The notes under the pieces: generated by a model
What the model was told of the DNA's origin: nothing
Seen by the model: only the letters and a program-made list of their open reading frames with translations
Databases searched by the model: none
Assembly: GCA_014607495.2 (NCBI GenBank)
Contig: CP053156.1
Coordinates: 744,001 to 808,000, forward strand
Source: Carposina sasakii
Lineage: Eukaryota; Arthropoda; Insecta; Lepidoptera; Carposinidae
Length of the DNA: 64,000 nucleotides
Reading direction: 5' to 3'
Made by a program: the position numbers and the translations under genes
Shown here: positions 12,101 to 24,100 of the stretch, piece after piece
How the letters are laid out: each line of letters starts with the position of its first letter
How positions within the stretch are numbered: position 1 is the stretch's first letter

Positions 12101-15100
12101 GCGCGGCGGCGGCGACGGCGGTGGTGGGGGTGGGCTCATGTTGAGGTGCGCGACCCGAACGGGCAGACACGTGAGGGCAGACAACGTTGATGGTTGTGTC
12201 GAATTATAAACTACAGCTGTAAAAGTCGAATATCCGAGCGAAGCCGGAACCGCGGGCTGCTAGTCTCGGATAATTTCGACATTTTGCTTTTTCTGTAGTT
12301 CACGCGGACGGAGTCGCGGCGTCCACTAGTTTATTAATAATATGATGCCAGGCATCTAATTTTTGTTCGTTGGTAACTTTAGTTTCAGTCACCAATAAAC
12401 CCCGATTATAATCGTCATATGTCAGTATGATCAATGCTGCGATTAAGCGCCTCAAAAATAGGCTGTTTTTGCGATTTTTTTTTCGAGGATTTTTGCTTAA
12501 AATTATGGGATAAAACGGATCCTATGTAATAAACACATCTTTCAAGTACATGAAAAAAATTTTTTTAAATTTTTTTAAACAATTATTATAATACATCAGT
12601 AGCATCGAAAAACCCGTGTAAAAATGTTATGGTCGTGGCTTGTTGATGGTATCTCCGAGACGGGTCGTCTGAAACAAAAAAATAAAACTGTTTTAGATTC
12701 AGTATGTCAGTGGCTATAGCGCATATCATCAGATTTTTGATATTCGCGAAAATAACAAAATGGCGCACGTTTTTCGAAAAAGTAAAAAAAAACCACGATT
12801 TTTTTGCAGTTTTTTGTAAAAAAAAAATTCTTAAAATCAAAATTTCAAAAATCTGATGATATGCGCTATAGCCATAACTATGAAGCATATGTCATTCAAA
12901 TTTCATGACAATCGGCCGGATAGTTTCCGAAATTTCATCAACAAAGCACCGAAAAACCTTGTTTTGAGATAACTGCGTTTAAAGTTTTGGTTGCAGAAAA
13001 ATCATGAAAAAACCTTACCTCGGGTTAATCAGCGATGCCTGCTCCATACAATGGACCTTCCGATTCTTCGTAGAAGGTGTGTTCGTCCAAAATAGCTTCC
13101 CTTCGTCTCGACCTAGTCTCTTTTGAAGCGTTAGAGCTGCGGCGGTTCCTACGCGTACGCGATCACTGTCGCGTTTCTCGGCGTATTGAACGGCGATAGG
13201 GCCTACTCTCAGGTAGTCACCTAACGGTCGCCAAAAAATGTAGTTAGACTCGTCCGATCTTTATGAAATTTCGAGATGACATTTTTGAAGATATGTACTT
13301 TCAAAATTAAAAAAAAAAAAAAAAACGATTTTTTTAAATTTCCAAAGTGAGAAGACGCCTTAAGTAACCTAACTCTTACACATTACATTTAAGACTGGTC
13401 TCAAACGTTTAAAACTACAATATATATTTCTTTTCACTTGGGTAAATCTAATTGTGAAATATTTATAAAAGCTCCAGGATCTATAGATACATACCTTTAC
13501 ACGTGAGCTGTAACATTTTCAATTTATACCTACTATTGTTCTAATATCATATCAACCACTTCAATAAAAATATGTATTTACCTTCTTTATTTATTGGATG
13601 TACCTACCTATAACAAACAAAAATTGCATAACATCCATAACATTCCAAACTTAACAATAGTATTTTTAGATACAATAGTATTTATAAAAGATTTTTTGAT
13701 ATTTATCATCAATGCGGAGAAAGAAAGTATTTGTATTTATCTATTGATATCTTCGATTGTAGGGATAAGTATTTGTTTTAATGTGTCTTGCGTAATAGTT
13801 ACGAAATCTTGCGTAATATCTATCTGCCTCTATTTTATTGTTTTGGGGTTGCCGCAATATGGTTTGTTTCGAAAATATCAATGGCTCTGTAATATATCTC
13901 AAACTAATTTGCTTTGTTAATAAGTATCGTTATTCGTAGGTTAGCGCTCTTTAAAATTATTTATACTTTAGGATCATCAAACGCATTTCTACACAGATGT
14001 CAAACATTTTCTTCTAAACATTCTACTCTAACATTGTTAATACTTCTATTGCTGTACAATATGTAAGTTAATATAATAGGTAGAGAAGCGATTTCAAATG
14101 CTTCGGCAAGGCTTGCTGACTATAAATGACCTTTTATGTCGTAACTCCGTGCCATGAATTCAATACAATGTGTGAAAGTTAAAATTTACTAGAAATTTTT
14201 GCATGTGATATTGAGATATACACTTAGCGATTTCTGTGAATGGATATGCCTTTAATGATGTCATACGTCATTACATCATATTCGACAATTCCAAGCTAGT
14301 TTACCGCAATTGCAAAACCAAAATATGATAATAACATCAACTCGCGCGCATGCCTTTCATTCCTATCAGGTTAGTCTTCGGTTCCGTTCATGCGTACTAT
14401 AACAAGCCACTCAGCTCAAACCGGTCCACAGTTACGTGTCATCACATAACCGGCGTCTAAATCATCAATATTTGTGTTGTGTGTTACATCAACGTCGATG
14501 CGCCTCAATATTTCCGGTGACGACTTTCACTTTTCCTCTAAAATAAGTTCGTACTCCAGTAATCGCTTAATAATTTTATTGTAATTAACATTTTGCGTGA
14601 AAGTTGGAGTGTAATTATTGTTGTTCGTTATGTTCTGTGTATTGGGTGAAGCGAGTCTTCGGAATAGTTGGAACAGCTACGCATTTATGTAGTTATAAAT
14701 TTTAGTTAATGATAATTGTATAATTGCGACAACACGCTTAAACGAATCGTGCAATTCTCGTGCTGCAATATTCCCGATATTGTTATTTTAAATTCCTTTA
14801 CTTATCTGTCTATAACCAGCAAACATGAAAGAACCAAAAAAAAGATACGTCATTAGTAATATCTCAAGCTTCTTCTATACTCTTTCTTACCACACCAGTC
14901 TGATGTGTCCTTCCTCGCCTTATCTAACATGCACTCTTCCCTTTCGGATTTATATAAATAGATTTACCAGAAAGGTCTAACTTTGTGGGTTTTCTCACAG
15001 AATCTCCGAGACGTTACGTGGAGAGCGACGTGAACATCCACTACAGATGTCCTGTCAGACGCGACCCCCTGCCGCTGGTACCCGAAAGGGAACTCGCGAG

Positions 15101-18100
15101 GCAGCAGGCGGAGCACATGAAGAAACTCTACAGGGAACAGAGGAGGAACAAGTACTTGCAGGTAACTTAGTTACGAACCGTACCATTGTTTCGTTCCTTA
15201 CGTTATTTAAGTAGAGTTCACTTAACAAAAATATCAGGATATTTAATTAGGAATTAGGTAAAAACGGTAAAATACAAAAATAAATATGCACAACAAGTAT
15301 GAAAAGGCTAAGATAAAAAAACATATTGATATATCTATGGAACTATTTAAATCAAAATAAAACCTAAACAGGTACAGCTTAAAAGGTTCTACTTAGGTCT
15401 ATTAAAAAGGACCAATGAAAGCAGAAAATATTTAAACAAGGCTTCTAATCATGTATCGGAAGCACGAAGCATGAATACAATTAGAGTGTCAGTCAACGAA
15501 CGTTCGCAACCAGCCGTGTACCTACTGCACACACGCTATGTTTGATCGATATACATTGATTAGAATACTTCAAGTTTTCCCATAATATCATCCCATGAGT
15601 TTATTCTACACTGTAATGGAAAACGGCTCTTTCTAATAGCAGCTGTGCCAGACGAAAGTGGAACTAACAATTATAGATGCATTATACTACGATTGTGAGA
15701 GCATTGTGCAATGAGAAATTTATGTTAAGGCGAAAAGCTTCATTTATGATATTATTTTATATGAAAGGGATTATATGAATATCTGAGGGGTATCATAAGT
15801 TCTCGTAAGGTATATAATAGAGAGCTTTCAGAAAATTAGCTAGATAGGTATAACAATGAATGTAGGTAGGTACATATTAAGGCATAAAACACAATACTCC
15901 TATGCAAGGGAAGGCCGGTAGGTAGCCTATCTACAAATTGAGTAAAAACAATTCATTTTTTTATATTTCATAAAACACATGTAACGATGTCATATTACAT
16001 TATGACGGCCGATTAGTGTAGTTAGTAGTAACCCTGCTTACCGCGCCATAGGTAATTGTGGGTTTGAATCCCAGTAGGCAAACATTGATACGGTGACTTA
16101 ATCGATCTGGTTTCTGAGTCATGGATACATAAAACTCAATTTGTACACGATCTGTCCCCCCTTAAGGGCAAGTAAAGCGTGAAGTGATGCACGTGCCACT
16201 GTGTTGCCATGGCTATAAACTGGTGGTCACGTGACTTTATTACCACTAGCCACATCCGATACCAGCGCCTGTTTGCGGTCGGCCTCATCTGGGACACCTA
16301 TGTGCATAGTTTGCGTGTGTTTGCTTTTTATCTGGCGAATAAGTAGGATACTGTGAGTGTTAGGTAGTCTAATTTTTCGTGTACTTACCTAGAAATAGGT
16401 TTGATGTGGAGTTTTCGAAACAATAGTTGTCCCAGTGTAGTATTATCTTGGTGAACTGTGCATGGGTAGGAAAGATAATTAAATAACCTATTGCATAATC
16501 TGAAAATGTTTTCGAAACTAATGTACCTATCTGTAGCTACATGTCAGATTAATGTATCAGGAAGATTCGGGGCTTCACTAGAATACATTGTGCATTGGTG
16601 GCATCTTCTTAGGTACATGCATGTCGTAAGAGTCGATTAAGGAATTCAGCATTTTCTCAGGCAATAAGCTAGCATTCACTATGGGTGCGCCCACAACCGG
16701 GCCCTACACCCTCCACTGACCCTCGGATCTGATAACTCATAACTGCGACAACAGGCACTTGCACTAACTACAATCGCCACGAGAAACCAGACCCGAGCAC
16801 CTAGCATGCAAGACAATACATTGCACTATTCCGAAATCAAAAACTAGATTAATAATCTATATATGTTTCGCCAACAACCGTGGCATCCTCAGGATTATAG
16901 AAATTAGTAAACCACTAATTATTATGAAACTCTAAAACCCAACACATTACCTACACAGAATTAACTACCCTCTACTAAATATTAAAAAATATATAATAAT
17001 TACCCACCATTATTTATATTTAAAATAAATTGTAACGCCTAATACAATTTCATTAATAAGCTAGCAACTTGTCACTGGTCATATACATCTGTCCCCGCTA
17101 TGCCAGACGTGGCTGTGGGATTTGCTTTATGATCCTGCAGTACTGTCCTTTACGGGAACACAGCACTATGTATGTATGTATACTCTAATTATTCTATATG
17201 TACCTACCGATTACTATAACTTTCCTCGCCGGCGATGACTACTTATTTAAAAAAGTAACCCTGTATTAAATGTGGTATAAATATCTTCTGCATGCACCTA
17301 CTTGTACCTACATATATAGCGTGATAATATTCACCACTGTGTTACTAATTATTCAGAATGACAAACGTTTTGTACGTTTTTTTTTGTGAAACGCGTATGC
17401 TACATTTCTCTATTTCCCGTACAAAAGCGTGTGAGCTTACCGGATGTCAGTGCATGAAACGCGCAATTTGTATTCTTTATAACATCGTAATAAGATTTAA
17501 ATAGCTCAATCAACATGCATTATATTGTGTTTACGCACGTATCCGGTCGGATTTTCATGTGATTTCAGTCCACTTTCAATTTAAGATCGTTGTTTTAGAG
17601 TTTAAAACTGTTTTATTTACATTCAACGCGTGCCTTGTTAGATACCTACTTATTCTACGATATCTATTCTAAGTGTGTACCTACTTACGATGTGATACGG
17701 TAAACTGTTTTTCTATATTGAATTTAGGAGGTAATCTTCAAACAAAGCTATCGTGAAAACATTAAAGCCTTGAAGTATAAATAATAATATTATTTAATAT
17801 TGATGATGATTAAACGGCGGCGCCAACTAATTTTATTGTAGGTTTTTACAAAAGGTACTCTACATAGTAGAACCTATAATAGAGCCGATAGCTACATTGT
17901 AATGTCATATCGATGTTATGGTATTACAACTTTCCCGACACTTTTCACGGACGCGGCGGGGCGGTGAAATTATCGCCGCCATGATCTGTGGTTATTTAAA
18001 TACACCGTAATGGCGGAGAGAAATCAGTGTAAAGTACTTGTGGTGGCATTTCTAGTAAATCTACTTCTGCACGTGTGCTGTCGCTTTTACTTGCAATTAT

Positions 18101-21100
18101 AGAGTAATAGTTTTGATACATAGTACATATCTAATGATAATAATGACATCAAACTATTGAAATCATTGGCATTTCATAGTTTTGAGCGGTATCAAAAATA
18201 CTAAAGCTAGAGAAGTGTTTACATATTTTAAATTTTATCGCGTAAGTCAAACTACTAGTTAGAAGCGATCTGTATCAGTTAGGTAGAGCACTGAATAACA
18301 ACACGATTCTTTCTCATCCGTCGATTCAATAACCATGAAATCACGTGTTTCACAGTAATTATGTAATAATGCCATATGTCTAATTAGCTGATTGCTCTAA
18401 ACATGATACTCTGAAAGTACGTATGTGCATTGTAGGTATTCATTAATTGAAAGTGGAGAGCGTAACGTCAGAGATCACAAAGTGTGACTTATACTTACTA
18501 TTCTTAAAATAGTACACTTTCGGTGTCGCTGCCTAGTGTTAAGGTCTCGTCAGAGAGCGTATTTCAACGCGCGGTAGGGAGTTAGCGTCTTAGAGCTCAT
18601 TCGCACGAGCTGATTTTTACCGCGCGTAAAAAAATCGCTCAAATAGAACAAATGCATATCCAAGTAGCTGTTCGCACATCAGCGTTTTTAAAACGCGACG
18701 TATTTTTATCGCGCAGTGATCTATTTCCAGCGTTGGGCGTTAGGCGTTTGTATGTTAGACCATATGAATCTACCTACTAATATTCACACGCGCGGTAAAA
18801 AAACGCGGGCGCAGCGTTCAGTGTGCCGTGAACTGTCTTAGCGGATGGGCGCGCGTTACTCGTTTGCGTATAATGTCGATGTCGATACCTATGATGTCGT
18901 GATTTATAGATCCAGAAATGCTAATTATAGAGGTGGAGTCTCGGCCCTATCTTTATGCCAAATCAATGGCAACGTACTCTACTATATCCATATATCTGGG
19001 ATATTGCCTCAAGTACAGTAATATAAACTGCCCTTTTATGAACCTCTGTTCATTCAGAGGATGCACCCAGAACGCCTTCTGTATCCTTCTTCGCCTTCTG
19101 GCCACACAAACCGCTATTGCTAGTAATTTGCCCTTATCCATTTTCACGTGGTTCTGAAGCGAGAGGCGAGGCAAGAGTGATTTAAAAGCGTTCGTATGAA
19201 CACTCACATCGCGAGCGTTAAAAAAACGCCAACGCCTGGTTTTATCGCGGCGGATTTTTTACGCTCGTGCGAACTAGGCCTTACGCTTTAACGTCGCGTA
19301 TTTTCAGTGAGAAAGTATTAACATGTACAATATACAAGCGACGTAATAAGGCTGCATCAGAGCGGAGCGTAATCGCTCTGTGTGACTAGTATAGCCTGGT
19401 TCACTACAATACAACACGACGCTATAACGCGGCGGCGCGGGCGGTGTAGGCTGGAACGTTAAAACGCTATATCATGCGTTAAATACGCCCACTGTATGAC
19501 CAGGCCTAGGCAAAGGTTACCTTGTAAATGCCCGTTAAAAGGAGATTTACATAATAACAGCGACTACATATTGCGTCTCTACATTCCATAGTGAATTTTG
19601 TCAACATGTGCGTATATTTTGGGTAGTTTAAATATTGGGCTAGCCAATGAGTAGGTATTATCTAAAACAGGTACCAATGTCAAGTGATAAAATTTTACCA
19701 TGTTTCTGACCTTAGGTCTAATATAGGGGAAAGGTGTACATAATGATCCCCCTAAGGGAAAATGCTTACTGTATCCAAAATATTAAAGTAAGACAAACAT
19801 TGAATGAGCTTTGAATATATCATATAAATGCTGATATACTTGCATACGATTATTTTTAGTTGGTTCATAATCTACAGATTTGTTAGAGATTTTCCAAAAG
19901 GCTACTAAAGAATCATTTTGTACACCCGGATGTCTAAAACGATCCCTATGGTAGGGTCAAAATGAGCCCGGGATCATTTTGCACCCCAAGTCCAAATAAT
20001 GATCAAAAGTTACTTCTAGAATAGCTTTATTAAAAAAAACTGCTAATAATTAACAGTGCGGCTTAGTACTAAGGATTTGTCACAAATATTTATAAGCATG
20101 ACAAATTTTCCTCTTTTTATCAGGATACTGAAAAATATTCATTAAGTAGTTTTAATCAAATAATCTCATTATTATCAACAGTTTTAAAATTTTCTACTAA
20201 CGTAGTTTTAATAAAATAATCTCTTTATAATCAACAGTCTTGAATAATATCAACCATCATGAAGTATTTTGTTGTTTATAATGTAGGTATTCATTTAGAA
20301 GTTTAATTGTTTCTTTAAATTTCCTGCATTGGACCCAACCTTCTCCCATGCCATCTTTTGAATACGGTGTGTGCAGAACATGCACTCGGCATCCTCCTTT
20401 ACTAACTCTTTTTCCTTTACCAACTTCATTTTCTTTACCGACTCCTTTTCATTTACTAACTCCTTTTCCTTTCGTTTATTTTTCAGGGATTGTTTTTTAC
20501 ACTTTTATCTTTACGTGAAATTTTTTTCTTATTTTTCATTTTTTGCTGCATTTTTTCTTCTAAATGGTTTTTGTAAGATATGCTAGTAAAAATTGATGTA
20601 TCTATTTTTTTTTTCCTTAGATTTATATTTCTTTTGCCTTCTATTTTTGGCAAAGTTCACGTGGTGAAGGTCACGTGGTGAAAATACTCCAAAAGATGTA
20701 GATGGTGAATCTGAAGACCTAATTGAAGTAGATATTGGAACAATAACATCTCTTGGGCTTGTGTAGATCTTGTAGCCATAATTAGGGACGAAATCGTTTC
20801 AGAAGCTAGGGTTTGAAGCGATTTAACGAGGGTAACTTGTACAGAAGACGGTTGGATTTCATAATTCACACATAATGAAGCTAATGAAGATTTGTTAGAG
20901 ATGTTCACTTGCTTAGAAGACAGCATAGCGAGCGATTGGTTTTTATCATTCTGGCTGTAAATGAATTCAAGTGAGGATGGTTACCTGAAATATACTCACT
21001 CTAGTTATATATAAAATACACACACATGACACAGATACATGACTCTTAGTTTATTTTTTTATTTAGGTTAACAAACATCTATATCCAACATAATTTATGA

Positions 21101-24100
21101 TAGCAATGGTAGACACTTTTTTATGCACATACCACACAGTTAACCTCATAGAAAGGTATATGTAATAATAAGTAACAAGTATTAAACGCAGATATTAGTT
21201 TTCAAATTGTCAAAATGTAAGGGCTAAAATGATTCCTGGTATCATTTTATACCGACTAAACGGGATCGTTTGATCCCAAATGTAAAATTTACAAAAGTTG
21301 TCCAAACATAACCTCAAATATAACCGTGGTGTGATCAAAACGTGCTTAAAATATTCTTGAATATCAATAGGAACCACCAGTAACACTTTCATTCACAAAT
21401 ATAATAAACCATTTCAGCAATATAGCATTGATTTTATGCTTACCTTAGATTGAACACACAGATTTTTTATTTTTCGCAATAAATCGACGGGCTGTAGTCA
21501 CACAACCATGACACTTCACTGGGCTACTGAGCCGGGTACGGGGAAGGCGTCAGCAAACAGATTGAGCGAGATGGCACTATAGTTTATTCAGGATTAAAGG
21601 GAACCATTTTACCTCGAGGGATCATTTAGTACACCTTTCCCCTAGGTACGAGTCGAAGTCTTTAGAAGAAAGAATTAGCGTCTGATAAATGAACTGACTG
21701 ATTTAGTACTCAAATTTTTTGAGCTTGATGTTTGATTTAGTACTTACAAATTTTTTGAGCTTGATATTTTAAATCAAGTTAGGTAGTAGATACAAATAGA
21801 TTGTACCTAACTATTCAAGTGGTTACTCGTCTAGACCTGTCGTGTGAAATTACCAACACCAATTAGCGTCTAATATGCCATAACGGCTGTCATTACAGAA
21901 ATTCGACCGCCTTCACTTCACTTGCCTTTTCTACCACGGAAGAATTATCCGCTGTTCATTGAGCATTGACCCGGGAACTGACCGGCATGTGAGGATTTCC
22001 TCAGTTATCATTTAAAGGTGCTTCAATTTTTATATAGGTCGTAGATAGGTACTATTGAGTACCTACCTACGTTCCACTAATTAGTTCGTTTTCTCTATTT
22101 TTAGTATTTGATTATCCCGAATCGTTTTGTTGCATGTAGGCAGAAATTCGTACAATGCATAGTAATATGTATGTCTAGTGTATTTAAAAAAGTCTTATAT
22201 CTGACGAGACTGCAAGTACCAGATAACACTCCTAAGATAAGGTCGATATACTTTTGCTAGATAACAATATAAGGCAACTTAAAAGTAGCAACTATGTAAC
22301 AATACGTAACAAGAATGTGAGCACGTATCTAGTCCATAGAAACGTTACATCATAGAGGTACGTGCCTTTATGGCGATAACCGTTTTGAAAAACTACGGAA
22401 ATAGTAGACCTTGACTCTCAGTACGATTATAATATAATATCACCATCGGCCAAGCGGCTATTCTGTTCTGGGTATACATTATTGTTGGTCATAGAACTGG
22501 TAGAGAATTTTTAACTTAATTTGCATGCCGCAAGGTCGATTCGGAGTTTCGTCGAGAAACCAGTGTCGTGTTAGAGAAACACGCAGTTTTCGAGTTTTCT
22601 ACTAGTCGTAAACATAACGTGCGCGTGCGACGATCGTTTTACTATTATAGTAATTTTCGCACGTACTCAATATTGTGAACTCGATAATGGTGTGATCAGT
22701 GTTTGGAATTTTGTGACATTATGGTAGGTTGATTTATTCTTATTTCTTTATTCTTTAGTGTACTGTGTAGTGATTTATTTATGTGATAGGATAATAGTAG
22801 ACTAGTAGGTAGGTAGAAGGATTCACGATAATCAAATACCCAATCATTCAGAGCAGTCTTTGTAACCATTTACTTGTTGCACTTCGGACTAACTAGGCAT
22901 GTGTATAATGAACACCTAGCCTAGTTAGAACTTAGCAATCATAGCTAAGCCCTATGGCTCTTATCCAATCCACAGCTATGACCAATCACAGGGATTTTAG
23001 AATACCCACATTCCCCGTAAACGATATCGGCTTCAATAGGTAAGAGTATACTTTCACGTCTTCAAAAATATTTTCATTGAAATTTTCAGGAGAGAGGGGA
23101 CATCGAACTGTCAGACATAGAAGCGTTCGATGCCTCTATGAAGGTGATGTTTGAGAGAGTGTGTGACTGACCGAGTGGCTCTAACTATTTTTTTTTACTA
23201 TTGAATCATCATTACTTATCATATAATTGCATATAATTGCTCACGATCATGCGCTATTACCTTTATAACTTCTGCTATTCATTTCATGTTTTCAATGATT
23301 ACTTATTATAACTTATAACTAGGAATTAAATATGAGATACACATTACTATTGTATCCATCAAAAAGTAAAACTAACCAGTTTTTAAGCTACATGCTGCAA
23401 GTATGAACAACGATAATATTGAATTCAAAAATACCTACTTAATACCTAATGCATGTAGAGTAGAATTTTTTTGCTTTGTATAAAATGCATTTTTATTTAC
23501 TCGTAGATCACGAAAGCTCTTACCCACAAGTTATCTTTATTATGTTAATATTTAAATTGAGCAACCTCTTATTCATCAGAATAAAATCAAGATTTCAAGT
23601 CAAGAGGCATGTAAAAAGTCCACATTCTTCAATTCTAACAAAACAACAACATTACTCACGCTAAAAATTAATTATTAATTTCCACTTATTGCAGGAGCTC
23701 CAAGACATGCAGAACAGGCGGCATCAAGACAATTTTACGCCGTCACAGAAGACCGTAGTGCCTCTAAACCGATACGATGAGACGGACCGAGTGGTCGCCC
23801 GGGCGTTGTACGCGTTCAATGGACAGACGAATCGGGAGCTCAACTTTAGGAAGGGAGACATGATTCAAGTGAGACGGCAGATCGACGCCAATTGGTACGA
23901 GGGCGAAGTCCATGGCAGAATAGGACTGTTCCCTTATAATTATGTTGAGGTACGTTGAATTACATCTTTGGCTTAGTAAATAGATGTACTTATCAAAATA
24001 TTCTATTTAGCGGCTATTGATCAAACAGTTTTATCAAAATCTCCTAGCATCTCCTAAACAAACAAGGATATTTTAATAAAGAACATTTGATTTATGATTT

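Noticed and set aside
11961..12209. Ala/Pro/Arg-rich frames on both strands
   Set aside because: Produced by the GGC-rich low-complexity tract.
13594..13920. 108-codon hydrophobic plus-strand frame
   Set aside because: Ile/Leu/Phe-rich by AT composition; no homology or splice context.
16005..16080. Possible tRNA gene
   Set aside because: A- and B-box-like sequences are present but no acceptor stem or anticodon arm forms; a SINE head fits better.
20371..20586. Phe/Ser-rich plus-strand frame
   Set aside because: Complement of a Lys/Glu-rich coding remnant inside the transposon at 19726-21642.
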